A stretch of DNA of 64,000 nucleotides from Shewanella psychrophila (GTDB taxonomy: Bacteria; Pseudomonadota; Gammaproteobacteria; Enterobacterales; Shewanellaceae), in contig NZ_CP014782.1 in the NCBI RefSeq assembly GCF_002005305.1, forward strand, positions 4,154,001 to 4,218,000, in the 5' to 3' direction. The position numbers and the translations under genes are program-made. This document shows positions 26,695-36,060 of the stretch, piece by piece. How positions within the stretch are numbered: the stretch's first letter is position 1; each line of letters begins with the position of its first letter. Under the pieces are notes generated by a model, which was not told the origin of the DNA, searched no databases, and saw only the letters and a list, made by a program, of their open reading frames with translations.

Positions 26695-28091
26695 TGACCA
26701 TAGCAACCCTATTCATCACCTTGCTCATCTGTATGATGTTGGGCATGCCTATTGCTATCGCACTTGGCTTTTCCAGCATGTTAACCATATTACTTTTCTC
26801 TGACGATTCATTGGCTTCGGTAGCATTGAAACTCTATGAATCCACATCAGAACATTATACCTTACTCGCTATCCCCTTCTTCATTCTGTCATCGGCCTTT
26901 CTATCAACTGGTGGCGTTGCTAGACGGATCATCGACTTTGCCATGGACAGTGTAGGTCATATACGTGGCGGCTTAGCTATGGCCTCAGTCATGGCTTGTA
27001 TGTTGTTTGCCGCCGTCTCAGGTTCTTCACCAGCAACCGTTGCCGCCATCGGCTCTATCGTTATCGTCGGTATGGTTCGCGCTGGCTACCCAGAGAAATT
27101 TGCCGCAGGGGTTATCACCACATCGGGCACCTTAGGGATACTCATTCCCCCCTCTATCGTCATGTTGGTCTATTCTGCTGCTACCGAGGTCTCTGCTGCT
27201 CGAATGTTTATGGCAGGTCTTATTCCAGGTCTGATGATGGGACTGTTACTCATGCTGGCCATCTACATCGTTGCCAGAGTCAAAAAATTACCTTCCAGAC
27301 CCTTTCCGGGTATAGGGACCTTGGCATTATCTGGTTCTAAGGCCATGGGGGGATTAGCACTCATCATCATCGTACTTGGCTCTATTTACGGCGGTGTAGC
27401 AAGCCCGACCGAAGCCGCTGCAGTGGCCTGTGTTTACGCCTATTTTATCGCAGTGTTTGGATATAGAGACATAGGACCGTTGAAAAATGTGGCCTGGAAG
27501 AATAACCGGGAATCGATACTGGCCGCGGCGCTGCGAAATATTGGTCATATGCTACTTGCAGTGTTCAAAACACCTGGAGACTCGGAGATCCATCAGGTGG
27601 TCAGAGACGGTGCTAAGGTCAGTATCATGCTACTATTCATCATTGCCAATGCGATGTTATTTGCCCATGTGCTGACCACTGAACGTATCCCTCACATCAT
27701 TGCAGAAGCAATAATAGGCATGGGACTACCGCCCTGGGGGTTTCTGATCATAGTGAACTTACTCCTGCTCGCTGCGGGTAACTTCATGGAGCCGTCGGCC
27801 ATCTTACTTATCATGGCACCCATCTTGTTCCCTATTGCCACCCAACTCGGCATAGATCCCATTCATTTAGGCATCATCATGGTGGTCAATATGGAGATAG
27901 GCATGCTCACCCCTCCGGTTGGACTCAATTTGTTTGTGACAGCTGGAATAACCGGGAAAAGCATGGGATGGGTCATTCAGTCTTGTGCACCTTGGTTGCT
28001 GCTTCTGCTCTTCTTCCTGATGTTGATCACCTATGTGCCACAGATCTCTCTCTTCCTGCCGGAGTACATAGATAAACTCAATGGCTATTAA
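26694..28091 (+). CDS. dctM: TRAP transporter large permease DctM
   Basis: A 465-residue, twelve-segment Na+-coupled permease of the DctM family. Signatures: the N-terminal GMPIAIALGFSSML, SGSSPATVAAIGSIVIVGM, TTSGTLGILIPPSIVMLVY, and the C-terminal MEIGMLTPPVGLNLFVTAGI. Slightly longer than average because of an insertion around residues 255-300, between the two halves. One base of overlap with dctQ indicates coupling. Confidence 0.93.
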   Translation: MTIATLFITLLICMMLGMPIAIALGFSSMLTILLFSDDSLASVALKLYESTSEHYTLLAIPFFILSSAFLSTGGVARRIIDFAMDSVGHIRGGLAMASVMACMLFAAVSGSSPATVAAIGSIVIVGMVRAGYPEKFAAGVITTSGTLGILIPPSIVMLVYSAATEVSAARMFMAGLIPGLMMGLLLMLAIYIVARVKKLPSRPFPGIGTLALSGSKAMGGLALIIIVLGSIYGGVASPTEAAAVACVYAYFIAVFGYRDIGPLKNVAWKNNRESILAAALRNIGHMLLAVFKTPGDSEIHQVVRDGAKVSIMLLFIIANAMLFAHVLTTERIPHIIAEAIIGMGLPPWGFLIIVNLLLLAAGNFMEPSAILLIMAPILFPIATQLGIDPIHLGIIMVVNMEIGMLTPPVGLNLFVTAGITGKSMGWVIQSCAPWLLLLLFFLMLITYVPQISLFLPEYIDKLNGY

Positions 28092-28134
28092 GAAGCTAAA
28101 AGTCATTTATTTTTGAATTTATTAAAGGTTTAAA

Positions 28135-28196
28135 GCGAGTCTCACCGAGAGTATAGTTAATGAGCAAAATTAAAAAGCTGACTCGGTCAGACTCGC
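28135..28196. repeat. Inverted repeat between dctM and dctB
   Basis: GCGAGTCTCACCGAG (28135-28149) is matched by CTCGGTCAGACTCGC (28182-28196), 14 of 15 pairs, 32 bp apart. It could fold in the dctPQM mRNA as a 3' stabiliser or partial terminator, or be a protein site for the dctBD promoter. There is no T-run directly after it. Confidence 0.6.
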
Positions 28197-28225
28197 TATG
28201 TTTTCACTAGGATGTGTATAGCTCT

Positions 28226-30031
28226 ATGTCGTTTTCACTAAGAACAAAAAAAAATATTCTGCTCGCTATCATGCTCCTCGGCGGACTTGCCATCACATTA
28301 AAGGCTACCCATTGGTTCTATTTAGAACAAGGTTATCAGGACACTGCCGAGCGTTCTAAACAACAAATGACCGAATTGGTCAACTTTCTCGATGGCTCAC
28401 TTTCCCGCTATGAAAGTATTCCTCATGTACTGTCAACTAACCCTTTATTAAGGAATGCCTTATTAAATCAACAAGACGGTAAGAGCATACAAAGTCTTAA
28501 CCTGTATTTAGAAGAAATCAAGCACATTACCGAGTCGCTGGATATCTATCTTGTCGATGCATCAGGCGTTTCAATAGCCGCTAGTAATTGGCAGAAAAGT
28601 TATTCATTTATTGGCCAAGACTTCTCCTTCAGGCCTTACTATCAGCAAGCCATTTCCGGTCAACTTGGCAGATACTATGCGGTAGGAACCACTTCGAACA
28701 AACGCGGTTTTTATTTTTCCTACCCAATCTATGAGCAACTGGACATCTTAGGAGTTATCGTCGTTAAGCTCGATATCACAGAAATAGAACAACAAAGCAC
28801 GGGGATCGCGCGAGCCGGTGGTTATGAGTTTGCCATAACCGATCCGGATAATATTATTTTTCTCTCCAGCATAAATCACTGGCGCTTACGTTCATTGACC
28901 CCCCTGGATCAATCGAGACAATATGCTATCCATGCCTCAAAACGCTATGCCAGCAGAGTCATTAACGAGTTAACTCTCAGTCCGTCTTACGATGCAAGCG
29001 CCACCGATGAGCACAACCTTTATGCTTTTAGCTCGCTTAAAGGCCAATTTGATTATATGGAGACTCATAAAGCCATGGTTAAAGCTGGCTGGAGCGTGCA
29101 TATCATGGCGCCATTAACCACCATATATCAGTCACTTCCCCTGTTGATGACCCTCTATGGTTCACTCTACCTTCTGCTCGCTTTAGCAGCGCTGTTCGGC
29201 TACGAGAGGCGTAAAAATCTATTCAGGATCCAACAAGCTAACGATCTGTTGGAGCAAAGAGTACTGGCCAGAACTCAAGATTTGCAAGCCAGTAATCTGA
29301 AACTCAGTGAAACCCAGGATGAGTTAATCCAGGCCGCTAAACTCACTGTTATAGGTAACCTATCGGCGAGCATCAATCACGAAATAAACCAACCCCTCGC
29401 AGCGATCAAAAGTTATGCACAAAACACTAAAACCATGATCTCAAGAAACCAGACTAAGATGGTGGCAGACAACATCAATACCATCATATCTCTCACCGAC
29501 AGGCTCGCCGTTATCGTGGGCCAATTTAAGAGTTTCACCCGTAAGAGCCAGTCCAGAGACAGTGCTACTGATATCAACCTGTGTGTTCAAGATGCACTTA
29601 CCATCATAAAACCAGAGATAGACAAGCAAGGAGTTGAACTCCTCTATCAACCCGATGAAATAAGCGGTGAAGTCTGGGCTGACAACGTTAGGTTACAACA
29701 GGTGCTGGTAAACTTAATGAGCAATGCTATCGTCGCCATGCAGCGCAGTGTACCTAAACGACTCAGCTTAACCTTGACGCTTGAAAATCAGCTATGCATC
29801 AAGATTCAAGACACTGGTTCTGGGATACAAGAAAGCCAGATGGAGAAGATTTTTGAACCCTTCTTTACCACGAGTGATCGCCAGGGTCTTGGGCTAGGCC
29901 TGTCCATATCTAGACGAATAATCGACTCAATGCAAGGCAGTATCAGGGTCTCCAATGCACAAACCGGTGGTGCAATTTTCGAAATCACCCTGCCAGTTTA
30001 TAACAGCAGCAGAGCAGACCCAGATGAATAA
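28226..30031 (+). CDS. dctB: C4-dicarboxylate sensor histidine kinase DctB
   Basis: A membrane sensor kinase of about 601 residues. TM1 lies at about 10-28 and a large periplasmic Cache-type domain at about 35-285 (DIYLVDASGVSIAASNW, FSFRPYYQQAISGQLGRYYAVG). TM2 is near 300, followed by a coiled linker, the dimerisation/phosphorylation helix with the His in LSASINHEINQPLAAIKSY, and the HATPase (NLMSNAI, DTGSGI, GLGLGLSISRRII). The ATG at 28226 is likelier than the GTG at 28214. It phosphorylates DctD, whose start overlaps this gene's end. Confidence 0.9.
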   Translation: MSFSLRTKKNILLAIMLLGGLAITLKATHWFYLEQGYQDTAERSKQQMTELVNFLDGSLSRYESIPHVLSTNPLLRNALLNQQDGKSIQSLNLYLEEIKHITESLDIYLVDASGVSIAASNWQKSYSFIGQDFSFRPYYQQAISGQLGRYYAVGTTSNKRGFYFSYPIYEQLDILGVIVVKLDITEIEQQSTGIARAGGYEFAITDPDNIIFLSSINHWRLRSLTPLDQSRQYAIHASKRYASRVINELTLSPSYDASATDEHNLYAFSSLKGQFDYMETHKAMVKAGWSVHIMAPLTTIYQSLPLLMTLYGSLYLLLALAALFGYERRKNLFRIQQANDLLEQRVLARTQDLQASNLKLSETQDELIQAAKLTVIGNLSASINHEINQPLAAIKSYAQNTKTMISRNQTKMVADNINTIISLTDRLAVIVGQFKSFTRKSQSRDSATDINLCVQDALTIIKPEIDKQGVELLYQPDEISGEVWADNVRLQQVLVNLMSNAIVAMQRSVPKRLSLTLTLENQLCIKIQDTGSGIQESQMEKIFEPFFTTSDRQGLGLGLSISRRIIDSMQGSIRVSNAQTGGAIFEITLPVYNSSRADPDE

Positions 30032-30047
30032 TATGGAGACTCATTCA

Positions 30048-31427
30048 ATGAGCAAGAATATCCGAACTAACTTTAGCAACTTCAGCGTTATTGTTGTCGA
30101 CGACGAGCCCTATATAGCCTCCGCTCTGGTACAACTTTTTGAGTTGGAAGGTATCTCTGCAATGGCAAGCAGCGACCCAAAATCGATACTCAATGACATC
30201 GAATATGACTGGCCTGGAGTGCTCATCAGTGATGTGAACATGCCGACACTGGACGGCATATCTCTTATGCAAAGCCTTATCGCAAAAGATAATGCCCTTC
30301 CCATCATTCTCCTCACAGGTTTCGGTGATATCGCCATGGCCGTCTCAGCATTAAAGCAAGGCGCCTATGATTTTCTTGAAAAACCCTTTAACAATGAACA
30401 TATTCTGGATGTGGTAAAGCGTGCTCTGGAAAAGAGAAATTTAACTTTAGAGAACCGAAAGCTGAAACGAGAACTGGAATCTCATAGCCTTCCGGGGCCG
30501 AGAATTTTAGGCTATAGCCCGGGGATCAAGCAGATGTTGCATACATTACACCAAGTTATTGATATGCCCGCAGATGTGTTAATAGAGGGGGAAACCGGAA
30601 CGGGAAAAGAACTGGTTGCAAGATATTTGCATGATCACAGTATCCGCCATAAAGCTAATTTTGTGGCCATCAATTGCGGCGCTATCCCAGAAACTATCAT
30701 AGAGAGCGAACTATTTGGCGCTCAATCCGGGGCCTTCACTGGTGCCGACAAGACCCGTATAGGTAAATTTGAATATGCCAACGGCGGCACTCTATTTCTC
30801 GATGAGATAGAGAGTACCCCCATGTCACTGCAGATAAAGCTTTTACGTGTCTTAGAGGATAGGAAAATTGAACGATTAGGTTCAAACAAGAGTATAGCGC
30901 TAGACATCAGGGTGATAGCCGCCACTAAGGTTGATCTTAACGCCTTATGCAAAACGGGTGAATTCAGGCAAGATCTTCTCTATCGACTGAATCTAGTCAC
31001 AGTACCCATTCCAGCCCTCCGAGAGAGACGGGAGGACATCCCCCTGCTCTTTCTTCATTTTTCCCGCGTCGCCTCGTCACGATACCACAAGGCTCTTATC
31101 GCACTGGATCCAGTGCAAACTGCGCAACTCTCCTCTCACGATTGGCCCGGTAATGTTAGAGAGCTGAGAAATCTTGCCGAGCGCTACGTACTGTTGGGTG
31201 GTGAAGCCGCCTTCGCCTCCGCCACAAATACCTCAACTAAGCTCAATGGTGCCATGTCATTACAGCAAAGAGTCGAATTTTTCGAGCGCCTCTTGATAGA
31301 GGAGGCCCTGAGCCACAATAAAGGCAGTATCAAGCTCACCATGGAGCAACTGGATCTCCCCCGTAAAACCTTGTATGACAAGATGCAAAAATACAGTCTG
31401 GATAGGAAGCACTTTATCCAGCAATAA
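30048..31427 (+). CDS. dctD: Sigma-54 response regulator DctD
   Basis: Receiver (VIVVDDEPYIASALVQLF, phosphoacceptor in ISDVNMPTLDG), AAA+ ATPase with Walker A GETGTGKELVAR, the sigma-54 contact loop GAFTGAD and Walker B LFLDEIE, and a C-terminal Fis-type helix-turn-helix (NKGSIKLTMEQLDLPRKTLYDKM). I chose the ATG at 30048 (MSKNIRTNF) because GGAGA precedes it at good distance; the ATG at 30024 inside dctB is an alternative. It should activate the promoter at 24802-24818. Confidence 0.9.
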   Translation: MSKNIRTNFSNFSVIVVDDEPYIASALVQLFELEGISAMASSDPKSILNDIEYDWPGVLISDVNMPTLDGISLMQSLIAKDNALPIILLTGFGDIAMAVSALKQGAYDFLEKPFNNEHILDVVKRALEKRNLTLENRKLKRELESHSLPGPRILGYSPGIKQMLHTLHQVIDMPADVLIEGETGTGKELVARYLHDHSIRHKANFVAINCGAIPETIIESELFGAQSGAFTGADKTRIGKFEYANGGTLFLDEIESTPMSLQIKLLRVLEDRKIERLGSNKSIALDIRVIAATKVDLNALCKTGEFRQDLLYRLNLVTVPIPALRERREDIPLLFLHFSRVASSRYHKALIALDPVQTAQLSSHDWPGNVRELRNLAERYVLLGGEAAFASATNTSTKLNGAMSLQQRVEFFERLLIEEALSHNKGSIKLTMEQLDLPRKTLYDKMQKYSLDRKHFIQQ

Positions 31428-31441
31428 AATGAATACGATCA

Positions 31442-31476
31442 TACCAATAGTTAACCATAAAAGTTAGCTATTGGTA
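31442..31476. terminator. Hairpin between convergent dctD and an MFS gene
   Basis: ACCAATAGTTAAC pairs with GTTAGCTATTGGT (12 of 13), with a seven-base loop. It overlaps the final codons of the MFS gene. There is no clear T-run on either strand, so its terminator function is uncertain. Confidence 0.4.
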
Positions 31477-32702
31477 GCATGGGCAGGTAACACCGAAGGC
31501 TCATATTTAGTCAAACTAATTAATAGCAGACTCAAGACCGCCATCACCAAGCTTGAGCCCAACACCACACCTTCCCAGCCCCACTGATGCCAAAATGGCA
31601 TCAGCAAAGGCCCCCCCAATGCGGCTCCCAGGTAATAACTACACAGATAAAGAGACGTTGCCTTAGCTCGATGACGCTTTGCCCTATGAGTGACCCAGGC
31701 ATTACAACCACTGTGGATAAAGAAAAAGCCAAATGCTGTCATCAGGAAGCCCAAGCTGATAAACACACCTGTATCGACTAAGGTCATCAAGGATCCTAAG
31801 AACATCAGCAACAAAGATAATCGAAACAGAGTCCTGCGTCCGAAGCGCTTAATCCAACCGCCGGAATGGTAAGACGCCCAGGTACCACTAAGATAACAAA
31901 GGAAAATGAGAGTCACCTCGAAGCGGCCCCAATTAAACGGCGCCGACATCAGGTGGAGTTGAATAAAACTGAATTGATTCACCATGACTAGAAAGGCCAG
32001 GCCACCAACCAGATAGATCTGTCTGAGCTTAGCATCACGCAGATGCACCAAGAATCCATTAAGATCCTTAGCCCTGAATATCCTCAGTCTCGCTTTGCTC
32101 CTGTCTAAATTTTTTATTTTTGTCGTATTGGGTAACAGGTTATGTACCAAGAGCACACCTGCTATCGAGATAAGTAAGATAACAAAAATCACCTGGTGCC
32201 AATGCAAGTGTAATGACAGAGCACCGCCGATTAAACGGCCGGAGATCCCACCGATACTGTTCGCGGCAATATAGACGCCCCCCGCCTTTAACATGGACGC
32301 TTGGCTCAACTCGTCCTTAAAATAGGCCATGGCAATGGCGGGAACTGCCGCTAGCAAGACCCCTTGCAGTAGTCGTAAGAGCACCAGAGATGGAAAATCG
32401 CTCACAAAAATCATCATGACATCGGTCAATAACAGCAGATATAAGCTGATCATCAAGGGCGTCTTGCGCCCGATTCTGTCAGATAGTAAGGCATAAAATA
32501 GCAGTGAAAACGCCATGGCAAAGCTAGTAACCGAGAGTAATAAAGTCGAGTGACTGATATCAACATCGAAAGTCTCGGCAATCAAAGGCAAGATACCTTG
32601 CACTAAATAAAGGTTTATATAGATGACGACCGAGGCAATAGATAAGCCCCAAATAAGCCTTACCTCTTTGTTTTTATTATTTATGTTATCAGTTAAATAC
32701 AT
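31464..32702 (-). CDS. MFS transporter
   Basis: A 412-residue, twelve-segment major facilitator. The loop 2-3 motif reads ALLSDRIGRKTPLMISLYLL and the matching motif before TM8 reads GGWIKRFGRRTLFRLSLLL. The sequence suggests a YnfM-like drug or metabolite exporter. The start is divergent from the LysR gene with an 97-bp intergenic region, so LysR control of this transporter is likely. Confidence 0.82.
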   Translation of the reverse strand: MYLTDNINNKNKEVRLIWGLSIASVVIYINLYLVQGILPLIAETFDVDISHSTLLLSVTSFAMAFSLLFYALLSDRIGRKTPLMISLYLLLLTDVMMIFVSDFPSLVLLRLLQGVLLAAVPAIAMAYFKDELSQASMLKAGGVYIAANSIGGISGRLIGGALSLHLHWHQVIFVILLISIAGVLLVHNLLPNTTKIKNLDRSKARLRIFRAKDLNGFLVHLRDAKLRQIYLVGGLAFLVMVNQFSFIQLHLMSAPFNWGRFEVTLIFLCYLSGTWASYHSGGWIKRFGRRTLFRLSLLLMFLGSLMTLVDTGVFISLGFLMTAFGFFFIHSGCNAWVTHRAKRHRAKATSLYLCSYYLGAALGGPLLMPFWHQWGWEGVVLGSSLVMAVLSLLLISLTKYEPSVLPAHATNS

Positions 32703-32799
32703 AGGGCCAAGTTAGTCTTCGAACTCCATAGACATAGGTTAGCATCGACGATAACATAACTATAATAGATTAAAGCAATCGAAGTCATTGATTTTTGTT

Positions 32800-33687
32800 A
32801 TGGATATACGACAACTTAAACATCTGGATGCCCTGGTAAAAACAGCCAGCTTCACTAAAGCGGCGCAGAGTCTGAATATGGCCCAGCCGGCCTTAAGTCA
32901 GAGCATCAAACGCCTTGAGACATCCTTAGGTGTCACCTTAGTGAACAGGGCTAGCTCAGGAAAAGGCGGCAACAAACAGCTCAGTCTCACCGCAGAAGGC
33001 AAAGCATTGCATCAGCATGCCCTGTTGATCATCAAGCAGCTGAAGCAGGCCGAGGCACACATCAAGTCAATGGCCAACTTAACCAAGGGAGAAGTCAGGA
33101 TCGGTGTACCGGGTATGCTTGGCTCCTTCTACCTCCCTTCACGATTGATGGCATTTCGCCATCAATACCCAGACCTAAAACTATCTCTGTTCGAAGGCGG
33201 CACCCGGGATTCGCTCAAGATGCTTGCCCGTGAAGAGGTGGATATCGCCATCATTACCGCCCAAGATCTTAGCCCGGAATTTGACAGCCACCTGTTGCTA
33301 AGGGAGCAGATGGTGGTTGCCATGGGATCGGAGCACCCACTGGCAGAACAGGCAAGCATTAACTTAGAAGCTTTCTTCGAGCATGAGCTGGTGATGTTCA
33401 AACCCGGATATTTTCATCGGGAGTGGATGTTAACCCAAGCTAAATCCCTGGGACTCAGGGCCAATATTGCCTTCGAGACCAATCTTATCAACCTCATTAA
33501 ACAGGTAGTATCACAAGGCTTTGCCATCACCAGCGTGCTGGAGATGGTGATCAGCGACAAGGATGATATTCTGGCTAAACCCTTTCAGCCCCAGGTGTTT
33601 CTCGATCTGCATATCGCCTGGAAGAGACAGCGGCCTATCAGCCAGGCAGACAGAGCCTTCGTCGATTTTTTGATGAAAAACAGGTGA
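32800..33687 (+). CDS. LysR-family transcriptional regulator
   Basis: About 295 residues. The N-terminal winged helix-turn-helix begins MDIRQLKHLDALVKTASFTKAAQSLNMAQPALSQ, followed by a linker helix and a substrate-binding domain with LTKGEVRIGVPGMLG and the typical EEVDIAIITAQD. The ATG at 32800 is preferred over an upstream TTG. It is divergent from the MFS gene, the usual arrangement of a LysR regulator and its target. The effector is not predictable. Confidence 0.88.
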   Translation: MDIRQLKHLDALVKTASFTKAAQSLNMAQPALSQSIKRLETSLGVTLVNRASSGKGGNKQLSLTAEGKALHQHALLIIKQLKQAEAHIKSMANLTKGEVRIGVPGMLGSFYLPSRLMAFRHQYPDLKLSLFEGGTRDSLKMLAREEVDIAIITAQDLSPEFDSHLLLREQMVVAMGSEHPLAEQASINLEAFFEHELVMFKPGYFHREWMLTQAKSLGLRANIAFETNLINLIKQVVSQGFAITSVLEMVISDKDDILAKPFQPQVFLDLHIAWKRQRPISQADRAFVDFLMKNR

Positions 33688-33745
33688 TCCTTAGTTTAAA
33701 TTTATGGCCGTGATAAGATCGTCACAACATAGTCCTGAAAAACAT

Positions 33746-33763
33746 TTATACCGATTGGTATTA
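33746..33763. repeat. Dispersed palindromic motif, copy B
   Basis: TTATACCGATTGGTATTA. An exact reverse-complement copy lies at 19225-19242, and a variant (TTATACCAATCGATATAA) at 49382-49399, just before the lacI-type gene. The core ATACCRATYGGTAT is palindromic and resembles joined ends of the TA-flanked elements in this window. It sits 14 bp before the FKBP start. Confidence 0.6.
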
Positions 33764-33777
33764 ACTGAGACAAACAG

Positions 33778-34119
33778 ATGAATGATGAATTACAAGTAAC
33801 AGACATAGAGATTGGCGACGGCAAAGAATTGGTCAAAGGCGCGTTGATCACCACACAATATGAAGGTTTTTTGCAAGACGGGACTAAATTTGATTCTTCC
33901 TACGATAAGGGCAAGGCATTCCAATGTGTCATAGGCACTGGCCGAGTGATCAAGGGCTGGGATATCGGTTTAATGGGGATGAAGGTCGGCGGGAAGCGTA
34001 AATTATTCGTCCCAGCTCATCTCGCCTATGGAGAGCGTAAAATAGGCGCTATGATCCCAGCCAACTCTGATCTGTCTTTCGAGATTGAGCTATTAGAAGT
34101 ACTCACTCGGGATGACTAA
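33778..34119 (+). CDS. FKBP-type peptidyl-prolyl cis-trans isomerase
   Basis: A compact 113-residue single-domain FKBP: GALITTQYEGFLQDGTKFDSSYDKGKA, the active-site VIKGWDIGLMGMKVGGKRKL and the C-terminal FVPAHLAYGERKIGAMIPANSDLSFEIELLEV. There is no signal peptide or SlyD-type insertion, so it is a cytosolic catalyst of proline isomerisation in folding. Monocistronic, with a hairpin after it. Confidence 0.92.
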   Translation: MNDELQVTDIEIGDGKELVKGALITTQYEGFLQDGTKFDSSYDKGKAFQCVIGTGRVIKGWDIGLMGMKVGGKRKLFVPAHLAYGERKIGAMIPANSDLSFEIELLEVLTRDD

Positions 34120-34138
34120 AGCTTATAAATAACTATGC

Positions 34139-34166
34139 ATAAGAGTCAGTTCCGCCTGACTCTTAT
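34139..34166 (+). terminator. Hairpin after the FKBP gene
   Basis: A perfect 11-bp stem, ATAAGAGTCAG with CTGACTCTTAT, loop TTCCGC. The following sequence is only mildly T-rich, so it is a probable but not textbook terminator. Confidence 0.6.
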
Positions 34167-34252
34167 ATCGACCCTTTATATCAAATTCTTACGATCAAAC
34201 TAGTACCAGTAAGCACTTTTTAAAATCTCATCGGCCAACTGATGAGCCTCAG

Positions 34253-34909
34253 CTAAACCGCATCAAATTGATTCTCTGGCATGGCTTGGATAAATGCATC
34301 CAGTTGATTACAGTTTTCGGTGATACGTAAAATATTAGGGTACTCAGTCAAATCCACTTTGAACCTATGAGCGTTATATACCTGTGGAATCAAACAGAGG
34401 TCTACTAAGGTCACACTGTCACCGAAGCAGAATCGTCCGGCATGCTTTTCCAGTTGTTTTTCCAATGCGCTGAAGCCCTCATGTATCCAGTGATGATACC
34501 AAGCAGATTTAGTTTCATCGGTTACCCCAAGTTCACCAGCCAAATACTGTAACACCTTAAGATTGTTAAGGGGGTGGATTTCACAAGCGATAGACAACGC
34601 AAGCGCGCGAACTTGTGCCTTAGGCTTGAGATCTGCAGGAAGCAAAGCAATCTGTGGATAGCACTCTTCCAAATACTCGAGAATCGCCATAGATTGAGAT
34701 AATACGAACTCATCGCCACCCTCATCTATATCTACTAAGGTCGGCACTAACTCCTGAGGATTTAGCTTGCCATAATCGGTCTTATGCTGCTCACCGCCAC
34801 CTTTTACCAGATGCACAGATAACAAGTCAGCATCGAGTTCTTTTAGATTCAAGGCAATCCTTACCCTATATGCGGCGCTCGAGCGCCAGTATCCGTATAG
34901 TTTCAACAT
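34253..34909 (-). CDS. maiA: Maleylacetoacetate isomerase
   Basis: A 218-residue zeta-class glutathione transferase that converts maleylacetoacetate to fumarylacetoacetate in tyrosine breakdown. The glutathione site SSAAYRVRIALNLK lies at residues 10-23, the thioredoxin-like half ends near YLEECYPQ, and the C-terminal helical domain contains FCFGDSVTLVDLCLIPQVYNA. It lies downstream of fahA, with a strong terminator between, so its expression may depend on read-through. Confidence 0.93.
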   Translation of the reverse strand: MLKLYGYWRSSAAYRVRIALNLKELDADLLSVHLVKGGGEQHKTDYGKLNPQELVPTLVDIDEGGDEFVLSQSMAILEYLEECYPQIALLPADLKPKAQVRALALSIACEIHPLNNLKVLQYLAGELGVTDETKSAWYHHWIHEGFSALEKQLEKHAGRFCFGDSVTLVDLCLIPQVYNAHRFKVDLTEYPNILRITENCNQLDAFIQAMPENQFDAV

Positions 34910-34935
34910 AGTATGTCCTTAAAAAACCTAGACTT

Positions 34936-34972
34936 AAAAAAACGGGGCTAATCCAATTGAATTAGCCCCGTT
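34936..34972 (-). terminator. Terminator between fahA and maiA
   Basis: On the minus strand, AACGGGGCTAAT pairs with ATTAGCCCCGTT (12 bp, extendable through the loop), followed by seven T. It is a strong terminator inside what looks like one pathway operon and would reduce maiA relative to fahA. Confidence 0.85.
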
Positions 34973-34991
34973 CTATAAAATATTTTAAAAA

Positions 34992-35978
34992 TTAGCCTTT
35001 ATACTCGACAACTTGCTGATCAATTGAACCGAAAATAGTCTGCTCATTATCATCGAGCATCTCGATACGCACCCGATCGCCAAACTTCATAAATGAGGTC
35101 GATGGTTTACCATCGGCAATGGTTTCTAACATGCGCGTCTCGGCCAGACAGCTGGAACCCGCAGAACGGTCATAGTTTGAGATGGTCCCTGAACCTATGA
35201 TGGCACCAGCACCTAATGGTCTGGTCATAGCTACATGAGACACCAACTGGCTGAAGTTAAATGTCATGTCGACACCAGCATTAGGGCGACCGAATAACTC
35301 ACTGTTTAAATGAGTGATAAGTGGCAAATGTACTTTCGAATCTTCCCAGCGAGCCCCTAGCTCATCAGGTGTCACCGCAACGGGAGAGAAACTGCTCGAT
35401 GGCTTAGCCTGGAAGAAACCAAAGCCTTTCGCCAACTCACCAGGGATCAAGTTACGCAGAGATACATCATTCACTAACATCAGCAGCTTAATGTGCTTCT
35501 GCGCAGAATCAGCTGACACCCCCATAGGTACATCATCGGTAATAACCGCAATTTCGGACTCGAAATCAATGCCCCACTCTTCACTCGCCAAAGGAATATC
35601 GGCTTTAGGCCCGATAAAGCAATCTGAGCCACCTTGATAGACCAAAGGATTGGTCCAGAATGTCTCCGGCATTTCAGCACCACGAGCCTTACGAACCAGC
35701 TCAACGTGATTAACATAAGCACTGCCATCGGCCCATTGAAAAGCACGAGGCAGAGGGGATAAACACTTAGCTTCATCGAAATCGACGGCATTATCGATCA
35801 AGCCATCGTTTAACGCTTCATATAGCTCTTGCAGTTGTGGCTGCAGCAGCTCCCAGGCATCGATTAACTGCTGCATCGTATGAGCAATTGCAGGCACAGC
35901 CACAGTTTTAGAAAGATCTTTACTCACCAACATCAACTGGCCATCACGACGACCATTGTTATAACTGGCTAACTTCAT
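34992..35978 (-). CDS. fahA: Fumarylacetoacetate hydrolase
   Basis: A 328-residue enzyme of the FAH superfamily, cleaving fumarylacetoacetate to fumarate and acetoacetate, the last step of tyrosine degradation. Metal-site residues are seen in IDFESEIAVITDDV and MLVNDVSLRNL, and the catalytic region in KPSSSFSPVAVTPDELG. The shorter bacterial form with N-terminal MKLASYNNGRRDG is common in Shewanella. The start follows GGAGCGGG. A MITE ends 82 bp upstream and separates it from tyrR. Confidence 0.93.
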   Translation of the reverse strand: MKLASYNNGRRDGQLMLVSKDLSKTVAVPAIAHTMQQLIDAWELLQPQLQELYEALNDGLIDNAVDFDEAKCLSPLPRAFQWADGSAYVNHVELVRKARGAEMPETFWTNPLVYQGGSDCFIGPKADIPLASEEWGIDFESEIAVITDDVPMGVSADSAQKHIKLLMLVNDVSLRNLIPGELAKGFGFFQAKPSSSFSPVAVTPDELGARWEDSKVHLPLITHLNSELFGRPNAGVDMTFNFSQLVSHVAMTRPLGAGAIIGSGTISNYDRSAGSSCLAETRMLETIADGKPSTSFMKFGDRVRIEMLDDNEQTIFGSIDQQVVEYKG

Positions 35979-36060
35979 ACCCGCTCCTATCCTAAATCTG
36001 CATCCGACTGAGTTCTGATATCAGTTGAGTGTCATGTCTATTGCAATAATGGCTATTATA

